A stretch of 64,000 nt of DNA, taken from positions 1-64,000 of the forward strand of contig JALENY010000038.1 of NCBI GenBank assembly GCA_022767285.1. The letters are read 5' to 3'. The DNA is from Lachnospiraceae bacterium (GTDB lineage: Bacteria; Bacillota; Clostridia; Lachnospirales; Lachnospiraceae). Positions 38,303 through 47,553 of the stretch are shown in pieces. The number at the start of each line of letters is the position of its first letter. Position 1 is the first letter of the stretch. The notes beneath the pieces are model-generated. The model did no database searches and was not told the DNA's origin. It was given only the letters and a program-made list of their open reading frames with translations. Made by a program: the position numbers and the translations under genes.

Positions 38303-38454
38303 AATAATTTCTCCATTCTGCCGCGTTTCCACGGCATAAATAATAAGGTAAGCTTCTATATTACATTATATTGCCTTGCATGTGTTTGCCTGAAAACAGT
38401 TTTTTTCCGGGGCAGAAGGCAGAATCCTTATGCACGCTCACGGAAGAGAAAGTA

Positions 38455-39486
38455 TTATCTGTATTTCTCCAGAGATACCCGGATCAGTTCTTCGCACAGC
38501 GTCGGGTAATCCATGCCAAGCACTGCAGCTTCCTGGGGCAGCAGGCTGGTGGGGGTCATACCGGGAAGGCTGTTGGCCTCCAGACAGTAGAGGTCTTCGT
38601 TTTCATTCATCAGGAAATCCAGGCGGCCATAGGAATCCATGCTGAGAGCTTTAAAGGCCATTTCTGCATATTCCTGCATTTTCCGGGTGATTTTTTCCGG
38701 AAGGTTGGCAGGACAGGTTTCGATGGTGCTGCCCGGTTTGTATTTATTTTCATAATCGTAAAAGCCGGTGATCGGTGCGATTTCGATAATCGGAAGGGCC
38801 TTTCCGTTGATGACGCCCACGGAAAATTCGCGGCCGTGGATATAGTCTTCCACAACGATCTCATCTTCGTAAGAAAAAGCGTCTTCCAGGGCCTTTTCAT
38901 AGTCCTTCTGATTTTCCACAATGAAAACACCTACGGAAGAGCCGCCGCAACATGGCTTTACCACAACCGGAAATTTCATAGTATATGCGGAAAGTTCTTT
39001 TTTGTGGTTGCTCTTTTTCAGAGTTATACCGCGTGGAGTCGGAACGCCTGCTGCGTTCATCACCACTTTTGCCAGTCCCTTGTCCATACACAGAGCACTG
39101 CTCAAGTAGCCGGTTCCGGTATATTGGATGCCGAACAGGTCAAAAGCAGCCTGAACTTTTCCGTTTTCACCATTTTCTCCATGCAGTGCAAGGAAGACCA
39201 TATCGGCAGCCTTGCACAGGGAGAGCACATTCGGACCGAAGAAATCCCGTTTCCCTTTCTGGGCATCCACCTGATCATTGAAACTGCGGATGTACGCGGC
39301 TTCTGCGTCAACATCGTATACTTCCGGAAATGCCTGCTCCGGCTCGATCGGTTCTTTACCGAAAAAAACATCCAGAAGGATGGCGCGGTGGGACCTGGAA
39401 CGGAGCGCTTTGCATACGCCGATTCCGGAAACAATAGACACATCACGTTCGGTACTGATTCCTCCTGCTAAAACTACAATATTCAT
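38455..39486 (-). CDS. ddl: D-alanine-D-alanine ligase
   Basis: ATG 39486 (MNIVVLAGGISTERDVSIVS) with AAGGGGTG upstream gives 343 residues. ATP-grasp motifs include VVKPCCGGSSVGVF and the C-terminal EANSLPGMTPTSLLPQEA with its Mg-binding Glu/Asn. It joins two D-alanines for MurF. Its promoter lies at 39562-39590. Confidence 0.96.
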   Translation of the reverse strand: MNIVVLAGGISTERDVSIVSGIGVCKALRSRSHRAILLDVFFGKEPIEPEQAFPEVYDVDAEAAYIRSFNDQVDAQKGKRDFFGPNVLSLCKAADMVFLALHGENGENGKVQAAFDLFGIQYTGTGYLSSALCMDKGLAKVVMNAAGVPTPRGITLKKSNHKKELSAYTMKFPVVVKPCCGGSSVGVFIVENQKDYEKALEDAFSYEDEIVVEDYIHGREFSVGVINGKALPIIEIAPITGFYDYENKYKPGSTIETCPANLPEKITRKMQEYAEMAFKALSMDSYGRLDFLMNENEDLYCLEANSLPGMTPTSLLPQEAAVLGMDYPTLCEELIRVSLEKYR

Positions 39487-39561
39487 AATGGACACCCCTT
39501 TTCTTTTTGTTAAAAGCTCATATTACATGAATGGCTGATGATCGAAAAACATACTGGTATC

Positions 39562-39590
39562 ATACTATACAATTCTAAAGTGTTTGTCAA
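39562..39590 (-). promoter_or_regulatory. Promoter of ddl
   Basis: On the minus strand TTGACA (39585-39590) and TAGTAT (39562-39567), 17 bp apart, the same boxes as at livK. Confidence 0.75.
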
Positions 39591-39661
39591 TGATGCGGTG
39601 GAGCTCATTTTTTTCGGACTTTGTACATATAGTAATAAAAAGTATAGGACGAGGTGCTTTT

Positions 39662-40057
39662 ATGAGAAAAATCATGCTGCTGGCGGCAGTGTTTCTGCTG
39701 ACGGGATGCTCCCTCAGCAAAGTCGAAAATATTCGGGTTAAGGATCTGGACTATACGGTAGTAAACGAAGAAGACATTCCGGCAGAACTGGCGGAAGAGA
39801 TTGAAGAACGGAAAGCGGAGCCTTTTCAGGTCACGTTTGAAGACAGCGGATATTTGTATGTGGCCCGCGGATACGGGAAACAGGACAGCGGCGGTTACAG
39901 CATTGCAGTGTCCGATCTGTATCTCGGGCAGGGTGCAGTCTATATTCAGACCGACCTGAAAGGCCCGCGGACAACTGCAGAAAAATTGCCGGGTGTATCC
40001 TATCCCTATATTGTACTGAAACTGGAGGGGAGGACGGAACCGGTAATCTTTCAGTGA
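39662..40057 (+). CDS. PrcB-like lipoprotein
   Basis: ATG 39662 (MRKIMLLAAVFLLTGCS), with GAGGTG upstream, gives 131 residues with a lipobox LLTGC at Cys16. The remainder is a small beta-rich domain (GYSIAVSDLYLGQGAVYI, then SYPYIVLKL) that resembles PrcB_C domains, which in other bacteria stabilise a cell-surface protease. No protease gene lies beside it. Probably anchored to the outer face of the membrane. Confidence 0.75.
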   Translation: MRKIMLLAAVFLLTGCSLSKVENIRVKDLDYTVVNEEDIPAELAEEIEERKAEPFQVTFEDSGYLYVARGYGKQDSGGYSIAVSDLYLGQGAVYIQTDLKGPRTTAEKLPGVSYPYIVLKLEGRTEPVIFQ

Positions 40058-40138
40058 TGATGCCGGCGGAAGCTCCCGGTGGAGTGCGCGGTTTATAAAG
40101 GATGCAAATATTATTAAGAAAATCAGGGAGGATTTCAT

Positions 40139-41698
40139 ATGGAGTTGATGCGTACGAATGTAAGAATGTTAAAACGGGAAAAAGAAGCAGTCAGTCAGGT
40201 GACTTTTGATGAGGACTATAATGTGCCGGATAACCGGCCGGATGTGGGCCGGAACATCCAGTATAAAGGGAAAATACAGGTGGAGGAAGTGAAGGCCAGT
40301 GAAGCCCGCGTGATGATAGGTGGAAGCCTTAACTTTCAGGTATTATATGTGGCGGATGACGGGGAAGGCAGAATCTGCAGCCTGGAAGGGAAAGTGCCCA
40401 TAGAGGAGAGCATAAACCTGGACGGAATCGAGAGCGGCGATAAAATCTGTCTGAAATGGGATATGGAAGATCTGAATCTGCACCTGATCCATTCCAGAAA
40501 GCTGAATGTCCGAGCTCTCGTGACCTTTGAAGCAGCCAAAGAGCAGGCGGAGCAGATCAGCCTGACGACGGATTTTCAGTGCGAGGGAGTCAGCCTCAAG
40601 AAAAAAAATCTTCCGATTCTCGGTTTGCATTTACATAACCGGGATACGATGCGCGTCCGGGAAGAATTCAATCTGGCATCCAACAAACCGGATATCCATG
40701 AGATTTTATGGGATACGGTGGATATCCGCGGTGTGGATGTCCGTGCCGGTGAGGGAAATGCCGTGGTAAAAGGGGAGCTGTTCGTCTTTGTGCTTTATCA
40801 GGACAGCAACGGTTCCGATACACTGGAATGGCTGGAATACTCTCTGCCCTTTCAAAAAGAGATGGACTGTGAAAATGGCACGCAGGATATGATTCCGGAT
40901 ATGGATCTGACACTTCTGACGGCTTCGCTTTCCGTGAAACCCGACGCAGACGGGGAAGAACGGGTAATTCAGGCGGATATTGTTTTGGAAATGGATCTGA
41001 AAATGTATTGCGAAACAACGGTGGAACTGCTGCAGGATGTATACCATCCGGCCAGGGAGTATGTCCCGGCCCTGAGCACCCATGTGCTGGATCAGCTTCT
41101 TGTGAAAAACTACGCAAAATGCAGGGTAAATGACCGAATTGGTGTGGAAAACGGAATGGGGAAAATATTCCAGGTCTGCCACAGTGACGGGGAAGTGCGG
41201 ATCGATGACAGCCGGGTGATAGAGAACGGGATTGCCGTTGACGGGGTTGTGCAGGTGAAAGTTCTGTATATTACAGGTGATGATGATATGCCGTTTTATT
41301 CTATGGAGGCAGCGGTACCGTTTTCTCAGACAATAGAAACACCGGGCATTGATCAATCCTGTATCTGGCATTTGCATACGGATCTGGAACAGCTGTCTAC
41401 CACGATGGCAGACGGCAACGAGATCGAAATAAAAGCTATGATCAATCTGAATGTGCTGGTTCTGCGGGAATGTCGGGAAGATGTGGTCGAAAGCATCGAG
41501 GAACGGGAGCTGGACATGGAGAAGCTGAAGAAAATGCCAGGACTTGTGGGATACGTGGTGAAACCTGGGGATACACTGTGGGACATTGCAAAACGATTTT
41601 ACACATCTGTGGAAGTAATCAAAGCGGTGAATAATTTAAGCTCTGATGAAATTCGACCAAAAGATACTTTGATTCTTGTGAAAAATGTGGAAAGATAA
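40139..41698 (+). CDS. DUF3794 (SPOCS) protein with LysM domain
   Basis: 519 residues. Repeated DUF3794/SPOCS-type segments (for example residues 20-140 and 170-300) are followed by a C-terminal LysM domain (residues about 472-517, VVKPGDTLWDIAKRFY). No signal peptide. Such proteins are linked to spore coat or cortex assembly in Clostridia; LysM would bind cortex peptidoglycan. An AGGGAGG ribosome site precedes the ATG. Confidence 0.88.
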   Translation: MELMRTNVRMLKREKEAVSQVTFDEDYNVPDNRPDVGRNIQYKGKIQVEEVKASEARVMIGGSLNFQVLYVADDGEGRICSLEGKVPIEESINLDGIESGDKICLKWDMEDLNLHLIHSRKLNVRALVTFEAAKEQAEQISLTTDFQCEGVSLKKKNLPILGLHLHNRDTMRVREEFNLASNKPDIHEILWDTVDIRGVDVRAGEGNAVVKGELFVFVLYQDSNGSDTLEWLEYSLPFQKEMDCENGTQDMIPDMDLTLLTASLSVKPDADGEERVIQADIVLEMDLKMYCETTVELLQDVYHPAREYVPALSTHVLDQLLVKNYAKCRVNDRIGVENGMGKIFQVCHSDGEVRIDDSRVIENGIAVDGVVQVKVLYITGDDDMPFYSMEAAVPFSQTIETPGIDQSCIWHLHTDLEQLSTTMADGNEIEIKAMINLNVLVLRECREDVVESIEERELDMEKLKKMPGLVGYVVKPGDTLWDIAKRFYTSVEVIKAVNNLSSDEIRPKDTLILVKNVER

Positions 41699-41702
41699 CT
41701 AC

Positions 41703-41731
41703 TTGAAAAAATAAAAAACACGTTGTACAAT
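41703..41731 (+). promoter_or_regulatory. Promoter of ispE
   Basis: TTGAAA (41703-41708) and TACAAT (41726-41731) are 17 bp apart. Confidence 0.65.
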
Positions 41732-41789
41732 ACAGCATACAGAATACAAAAAACAATCCAATACAATTTTAAAAGGGCAGGAAATACGT

Positions 41790-42647
41790 ATGAAATTAAG
41801 AGCTTTGGCGAAAATCAATCTGGGTCTGGATGTGGTACGCAGAAGGGAAGACGGGTATCATGAAGTCCGTATGGTGATGCAGACTATTAATATGTATGAT
41901 CTTCTGGAACTCACGGTTACCGAGTCACCCGGGATCCGGATTCAGACGAATCTGTATTATTTGCCCTGCGATGAAAATAATCTGGTCTATAAAGCGGCAA
42001 AACTTCTGATGGATGAGTTTCAAATAACGAAAGGGCTTTATGTAAAACTGGATAAATTTATCCCTGTGGCTGCCGGAATGGCAGGGGGAAGCTCCGATGC
42101 TGCCGCCACAATGGTCGCCGTGAACCGCCTGTTTCGGCTTGGCCTTTCCCTGGAACAATTGATGGAGCGCGGAGTGAAAATCGGTGCGGATGTGCCTTAC
42201 TGCATCATGCGCGGAACAGCACTGGCAGAAGGAATCGGAGAAATCCTGAGTCCGATGCCGCCCATGCCGCCCTGTCATATTTTGATCGGAAAACCTCCGG
42301 TCAGTGTCTCGACAAAATTTGTCTATGGCAATCTGAAGGCAAATGAACTGGAGCGTCACCCGGATATTGACGGCCTGATCGAGGAAATGAAAAAGGGTGA
42401 TGTCAGAGGTATGTGCCGGAAAATGGAAAATGTACTGGAAACCGTTACCATCCCGGCTTATCCGGTGATACAGGAAATAAAGGACCGAATGATAAAATGC
42501 GGTGCTGCCGGGGCGATGATGAGCGGAAGCGGCCCTACGGTCTTCGGCGTTTTTGAGAGTAAAGAAGCCGGACTGAAGGCAAAAGAGGAACTGAGTAAAA
42601 GCGGATTGGCGCGTCAGATCTTTCTGACCACACCCTTCAACCGCTGA
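41790..42647 (+). CDS. ispE: 4-diphosphocytidyl-2-C-methyl-D-erythritol kinase
   Basis: 285 residues of the GHMP kinase family. The start LRALAKINLGLDVVRRREDG and the ATP-binding loop PVAAGMAGGSSDAAA are diagnostic. It phosphorylates CDP-ME in the non-mevalonate isoprenoid pathway. A GntR regulator follows after 14 nt and is probably in the same operon. Confidence 0.96.
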   Translation: MKLRALAKINLGLDVVRRREDGYHEVRMVMQTINMYDLLELTVTESPGIRIQTNLYYLPCDENNLVYKAAKLLMDEFQITKGLYVKLDKFIPVAAGMAGGSSDAAATMVAVNRLFRLGLSLEQLMERGVKIGADVPYCIMRGTALAEGIGEILSPMPPMPPCHILIGKPPVSVSTKFVYGNLKANELERHPDIDGLIEEMKKGDVRGMCRKMENVLETVTIPAYPVIQEIKDRMIKCGAAGAMMSGSGPTVFGVFESKEAGLKAKEELSKSGLARQIFLTTPFNR

Positions 42648-42661
42648 CGGAGGAAAGACAA

Positions 42662-43330
42662 ATGACAAGTGATTTTAATATCGACATTGATCAATATATG
42701 CCCCTGCGGGAGGTGGTTTTCACAACCCTGCGCCAGGCGATTCTAAAGGGTGAACTGAAGCCGGGAGAACGCCTCATGGAGATTTCCCTGGCAAACCGCC
42801 TGGGAGTCAGCCGGACGCCGATCCGTGAGGCAATTCGAAAACTGGAACTGGAAGGACTGGTGGTGATGGTTCCCAGAAAGGGAGCACATGTGGCAAAGAT
42901 CACCATTCAGGAACTGAACGATGTGCTGGAAGTGCGCCGGGGGCTGGAAGAGCTGGCCATTATGAAAGCCTGCGAGCGCATAACGGAGGAGGAACTGAAG
43001 GAACTGGAAACATCGGCAAGACGTTTTGAGCGGCTGCTGAGATCCGGCGATCTGATCGAACTGGCCGCAGAAGATGTGACATTTCATGATGTGATCTATA
43101 ATGCCACGCATAATCGCAGACTGATTCAGATACTGAATAATCTTCGGGAGCAGATGTATCGGTTCCGATTGGAATATCTGAAAGAGGAAGCTTCGAGAAA
43201 AGATCTGTGTGAAGAGCACATGCTGATCTGCCGGGCTCTGCGCAGCAGGGATGTGGAAGCGGCACATAGGTTTATCTGCCAGCATATTGACAATCAGCAG
43301 AAAGCAATCGAGTCGATCTTGAAGGAATAA
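42662..43330 (+). CDS. GntR-family regulator, FadR/FCD type
   Basis: 222 residues. A winged helix (residues about 15-80, LGVSRTPIREAIRKLELEG) is followed by an all-helical FCD ligand domain. Regulators of this type respond to small organic acids, usually of sugar-acid or amino-acid pathways. No operator can be assigned. It sits behind ispE and before a terminator (43355), so ispE-gntR is one unit. Confidence 0.9.
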   Translation: MTSDFNIDIDQYMPLREVVFTTLRQAILKGELKPGERLMEISLANRLGVSRTPIREAIRKLELEGLVVMVPRKGAHVAKITIQELNDVLEVRRGLEELAIMKACERITEEELKELETSARRFERLLRSGDLIELAAEDVTFHDVIYNATHNRRLIQILNNLREQMYRFRLEYLKEEASRKDLCEEHMLICRALRSRDVEAAHRFICQHIDNQQKAIESILKE

Positions 43331-43354
43331 ATAAGTTAAATATGGGAGATGCTA

Positions 43355-43382
43355 AGAGAGATACGGAGGTATCTCTCTTTTT
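43355..43382 (+). terminator. Terminator after the GntR gene
   Basis: A perfect 10-bp stem, AGAGAGATAC (43355-43364) with GTATCTCTCT (43369-43378), loop GGAG, then a run of T. Confidence 0.92.
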
Positions 43383-43533
43383 CTGTTGAAGGGCAGGGAA
43401 AAGTGCTCCGCAGAAATTGATTTCAGGCAAAACGGAAGAGGAGAGCAGAAAAACCAGAAATAAATTGCAGACAACCTGAAGCGCATTTCAGGAGAATAGA
43501 AAACGGATTTCCGGTTAAGAACGGAGGACAATT

Positions 43534-44817
43534 GTGGAGATAGACAGAAGTTTAAAAGAAAATCGAGCATATCTGGAGAAACTCTACCGGGACTGCGCGG
43601 ATGTGAACATAAGAGAGTATACCATAAAAGGACTGGGCAGCTGTCTTCTGGTCTACCTGGAGACAACAGTCAACACCTTTGAAATTTCGGATTTGAAAGA
43701 GTTGGAAACCATGGAAGAAGCCATGCGCACCCTGCTTGCCGGAAATGCGGTTCTGTTCTGCGAAGGGAAAACGGTTGCCTACAAGGTATCCAGTCAGGGA
43801 TACCCTTCCATGGGAGTTACAGAGTCTGAGATGGAGAAAGTGCTTCGGGGGTCCAGAGAAGGACTGGCAGATTCAGTAAAAACGAATGTGGCACTGATTC
43901 GAAAGCGCCTGCGCACGGCGGACATGAAAGTAGAAGAAAACTTTCTGGGGAAAAAGTCGGATACGGTGGTATCTATGATTTATTTAAAAGACCGTGTCCC
44001 GGCAGGACTGCTGGAAAACATTCGGGAACGACTGGGGCAGATTCAGGTGGACGGCATTATGGACAGCGGAATCATTGAACATCTGGCGGAAGAACCATGG
44101 TATTCCCCGTTTCCGCGTTTCCAGACAATCCAGAGACCTGACCGTGCGGCAATGGAGCTGTTAAAAGGCCGTGTACTTCTGCTGAGCGATAACTCACCGG
44201 TGGGGCTGCTGCTTCCAACTACGTTTCACAACTTTCTGGAAGCCAGTGAAGATTCCTACAATCGAAAAGAAATCGTAATCATGACAAAAATCATTCGATA
44301 TGCGGCTCTGATTCTTGCTATGATGCTGTCGGGGCTGTATCTGGCTGTCACAATTTTTCATACCCAGGTTCTGCCGACCCATCTGATTCTGTCTTTCGCT
44401 GCGGCTCGGCAGGGAGTGCCTTTTTCGGGACTGGTTGAAATACTGGTGATGGAAGCGGCATTTGAACTGATCCGTGAGGCGGGGATCCGTATGCCGGGCC
44501 CTCTGGGCGGGACCATCGGTATTGTCGGCGGTCTCATTATCGGTGATGCGGCGGTCAGTGCCAATCTGGTGAGCCCTATCGTGGTAATTATTGTAGCATT
44601 GACGGCCCTTGGTTCCTTTGCCATACCAAATGACGAGTTTGCCGCCGCTTTTCGGGTATTGAAATACGGATTTATTTTGCTGGGCGCATTCCTGGGTCTG
44701 TTCGGAATTGTGCTTGGAATCTTCGTGGTTCTGGAACATCTGGCAGGCCTGTCCAGCTTCAAGATACCCTACCTAATGCCGTATATATGTAAGGAGCACA
44801 AAGATGTTTGCAGATAA
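43534..44817 (+). CDS. Spore germination receptor subunit A (GerA family)
   Basis: 427 residues from a GTG start with GGAGGA upstream. The N-terminal soluble part (DRSLKENRAYLEKLYRDCAD) and a C-terminal membrane part with four to five segments (GPLGGTIGIVGGLIIGDAAV) fit GerAA/GerKA. It is somewhat shorter than the 450-530 residues usual in bacilli. It forms a germinant receptor in the inner spore membrane with the next two gene products. The 3' end overlaps the next gene by 14 nt. Confidence 0.9.
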   Translation: MEIDRSLKENRAYLEKLYRDCADVNIREYTIKGLGSCLLVYLETTVNTFEISDLKELETMEEAMRTLLAGNAVLFCEGKTVAYKVSSQGYPSMGVTESEMEKVLRGSREGLADSVKTNVALIRKRLRTADMKVEENFLGKKSDTVVSMIYLKDRVPAGLLENIRERLGQIQVDGIMDSGIIEHLAEEPWYSPFPRFQTIQRPDRAAMELLKGRVLLLSDNSPVGLLLPTTFHNFLEASEDSYNRKEIVIMTKIIRYAALILAMMLSGLYLAVTIFHTQVLPTHLILSFAAARQGVPFSGLVEILVMEAAFELIREAGIRMPGPLGGTIGIVGGLIIGDAAVSANLVSPIVVIIVALTALGSFAIPNDEFAAAFRVLKYGFILLGAFLGLFGIVLGIFVVLEHLAGLSSFKIPYLMPYICKEHKDVCR

Positions 44818-45922
44818 TGATGTGATTTCAGCCAGACAGCTGCTCTGTCAGCTGACACTTGGCATGCTGGGCGTTTTTTTGCTGGTTCTGCCCGGATTTG
44901 GTGAAATACAGGGGATCCGTGGAGTGCTGTGCTGTGTCGGCGGCTTCCTTCTGGTGGCCGCATACTGTTTTTTTCTGGTGCGGCTTGCGCCTGCCTATCG
45001 GCATCCGGAAAAAGTATTGGGAATTTGGGGCGCCCGCGTCATGGGAATATGGTTTCTTTCTTATTTCATTGTGACGGGAGCTTTTCTGGTCGGTCTGGTA
45101 TCGGACGTGACGGACCGATATTTTGTGACCGGGAGTTCTCCTTATGTGATCCACGGAGTTATTCTTCTGGCCTGCGCAATGGCGGGAATCCCGCAGGTTC
45201 AGCGAAGGGGCCGCATGGCGGAAGCAAGTTTTGGCGTATTGGTGGGAATTTTGCTGTTGCTTCTTGTTTTGTGTGCGTTTCAGCAGGATTGGACCTATCT
45301 GGGACAGGAGTTGGCGCAGCAGCCGACACCGGAAGCAAAACAAGAAATGATCCCGCAGGTAACGCAGAACCGGAACCTGGCAGCAGACGGGAATTTTACT
45401 GGAATCCTGATGGGAATTTATGAATACTTTGCCGCTTTTGCCGGAATTGGAGCGCTCCCTTTTCTCTTAAACAAAGTAAAAAACCATCGCTGCAAAAGTA
45501 TGATCGGAGCGGCTGGGATTTTAACTGCATTTCTGGGAATGGCACTGCTTCTTTTGCAGGGAAGCTATGGGGCAGCGCAGGTTAAGGATCGTTCATGGCC
45601 GCTGATCACGCTGATCGCGGGAATCCGGATTCCGGGGACTTTCCTGGCCCGATTTGATCCGCTGTGGATCGCTGTTTTCCTGCTGTTACTGCTTTTTGCT
45701 GTAGGCAGTACACTTTTTTATTGCAATTACATCGCAAAAAAGACAAATATTCCGGCAAAATGGTACTGGATTCTTTTCATCGTGTATGTAATCTCACTGA
45801 TGGATCTTGGAGGTTATACAGTAAAAGAGTATTATGAAATCCTGCTGCTGTATATCTATGCGCCGTCGATTCTGATACTGAATCTTGCAGTGGGATGGCG
45901 GCACAGGAGGAGCACGACATGA
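44804..45922 (+). CDS. Spore germination receptor subunit B (GerB family)
   Basis: 372 residues with about ten membrane segments and amino-acid-permease-like (APC) character, starting ISARQLLCQLTLGMLGVFLL. GerB subunits bind the germinant. It overlaps gerA by 14 nt and the gerC-like gene by 4 nt (ATGA at 45919-45922), so the three are translationally coupled. Confidence 0.9.
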   Translation: MFADNDVISARQLLCQLTLGMLGVFLLVLPGFGEIQGIRGVLCCVGGFLLVAAYCFFLVRLAPAYRHPEKVLGIWGARVMGIWFLSYFIVTGAFLVGLVSDVTDRYFVTGSSPYVIHGVILLACAMAGIPQVQRRGRMAEASFGVLVGILLLLLVLCAFQQDWTYLGQELAQQPTPEAKQEMIPQVTQNRNLAADGNFTGILMGIYEYFAAFAGIGALPFLLNKVKNHRCKSMIGAAGILTAFLGMALLLLQGSYGAAQVKDRSWPLITLIAGIRIPGTFLARFDPLWIAVFLLLLLFAVGSTLFYCNYIAKKTNIPAKWYWILFIVYVISLMDLGGYTVKEYYEILLLYIYAPSILILNLAVGWRHRRSTT

Positions 45923-46623
45923 GCAATGATAAAGTTTTGGAACGTGATACCTGGACAAAAAATATCCGGAGCAAAAATCCGCGAATCAAAATGCGATCCC
46001 GCGTTTTTCGGCTTTCTGCGGCCCTGGTTCTTGTGATAGCTGTTTTGACTGGCTTGTGCGGATGCCGTCGGGTGGAACCGGAACTGCGGGCTTATCCGCT
46101 TGCTATGGGATTCGACTGGTCAGACGGAGAGTACCAGATTTATTATGCCATGCCGGATTTAGGAACTTATACCGGAGAGGGAAAAACGGAAAAAACCACC
46201 GATCTGCTCTGGATTTACCGAGGGGCCGATTATGAGGAAATTGACCGTATGGTTAGTCAGACAAAAGAACAGTTCGTGGATCTGGGACATGTACAGGTGA
46301 TTTTGCTGGGGGATGGGCTTCTGGAAAATACGGCAGCATATGATGAGACCATGGCTTACTTGCTGCGGCAGCCGGTACTTGGCAGTGGTTCCTACCTGTT
46401 CCGGTGCGAAAAACTGGATGAAGTAATGAAGGAAAACGGGGAAATGACAGACTCATTGGGTGAGTATCTTTCGGACCTCATTCACAAGGAATACGGAAAA
46501 GAGCCTGCAGTCTTACAGGATCTGTATAATGCCTGGTATAACGGCGAGCCGATTCCAAAACTGATGATAGTTCGGGTTGCTGAAGAGGGAATCGAAGTGA
46601 GAAAACCGGAAAGTCAGGTATAG
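45919..46623 (+). CDS. Short Ger(x)C-like germination lipoprotein
   Basis: ATG 45919 with AGGAGG upstream gives 234 residues. A signal segment ends in a lipobox-like LCGC. The N-terminal GerC domain is recognisable (GFDWSDGEYQIYYAMPDL, then LGHVQVILLGDGLLE). Usual GerC proteins have 350-400 residues with a second domain; here the frame ends cleanly after the first and no remnant follows, so it is either a naturally short form or an old truncation. Confidence 0.8.
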   Translation: MSNDKVLERDTWTKNIRSKNPRIKMRSRVFRLSAALVLVIAVLTGLCGCRRVEPELRAYPLAMGFDWSDGEYQIYYAMPDLGTYTGEGKTEKTTDLLWIYRGADYEEIDRMVSQTKEQFVDLGHVQVILLGDGLLENTAAYDETMAYLLRQPVLGSGSYLFRCEKLDEVMKENGEMTDSLGEYLSDLIHKEYGKEPAVLQDLYNAWYNGEPIPKLMIVRVAEEGIEVRKPESQV

Positions 46624-46770
46624 GTATAAATCCGGGAAAAACGGGAAGAATCTTTTTATGAACGATTGTGTTGAAAAATTGCAGAGAAAAGAATCGCAGA
46701 GCTGACAATCGTAATGCAGACAATCGCGAAGCAGCAATTATTAAGCATAAATCTATAGAAAGGCTCTATC

Positions 46771-47493
46771 ATGTCTACAGACAAAAAACATATCTGCACC
46801 GATTGCAGAATCAGGAAAGATCCTAAAATGCCGAATCCATATTTGAGGAAATACAAAGCAGTAAGCAGCGCAGGGGAAAACATCTTCCTGCGTTTACTTC
46901 CTCTGCTGCTATCTGTATTGCTGGGCCTTTTTGGAACTTTTTTTCTGACCGGAACTGTGGCACAAAGAGAAATCGCAGCAGAAGTTCAACAGGGAATCGC
47001 GCAGGAAGTACTTCGTTTTCATGTGAGAGCCAACAGTGACAGTGAAGAAGATCAGCGTGTAAAAATGCTGGTAAAAGAGCAGATCGTCACTTATCTTCAG
47101 CCGATACTGGAGCAGGCAGATTCGCTGGAGGAGACCCGGGAGCTTTTGATAAAACAGCTGCAGCAGGTGGAAACTCTGGCACAGCAGATCCTGCAGGAAG
47201 AAGCGTGTGATTATGATGCACATGCGAGAATCGGCATATCGGATTTTCCGGAAAAAACATATGGCGACTGTCGGTTCCCGGCAGGAAGCTATGAATCCCT
47301 GATCATCGAACTGGGTGAAGGAAAAGGCGGGAACTGGTGGTGCATGCTCTACCCGGGACTATGCTTTTTCAGCGATACTTACGGCATTGTCGATGAAGAG
47401 GGAAAAGAGAAACTAAAAAATGTGCTGACAGAGGAAGAATTTACCTGGGTGACGGACTGGAATCGGGTGCACCTGGGTTTTAAGTGGTTTTAA
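46771..47493 (+). CDS. spoIIR: Stage II sporulation protein R
   Basis: 240 residues. One membrane segment (about residues 44-66) precedes the SpoIIR domain, with VLRFHVRANSDSEEDQRVKM and GNWWCMLYPGLCF. Made in the forespore and acting across the septum, SpoIIR triggers SpoIIGA to process pro-sigma-E in the mother cell. The 46-residue N-terminal extension with HICTDC and CRIRKD is unusual. I did not resolve the expected sigma-F promoter. Confidence 0.92.
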   Translation: MSTDKKHICTDCRIRKDPKMPNPYLRKYKAVSSAGENIFLRLLPLLLSVLLGLFGTFFLTGTVAQREIAAEVQQGIAQEVLRFHVRANSDSEEDQRVKMLVKEQIVTYLQPILEQADSLEETRELLIKQLQQVETLAQQILQEEACDYDAHARIGISDFPEKTYGDCRFPAGSYESLIIELGEGKGGNWWCMLYPGLCFFSDTYGIVDEEGKEKLKNVLTEEEFTWVTDWNRVHLGFKWF

Positions 47494-47553
47494 GGGTTGA
47501 ATTTTACGCATAGAACGGTTAGAATGGATTCAGAAAATGATTGGAGATCAACT

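Noticed and set aside
38371..39471. 366-codon plus-strand frame opposite ddl
   Set aside because: Ddl on the minus strand has complete ATP-grasp motifs, a promoter and a ribosome site. The plus frame has none of these.
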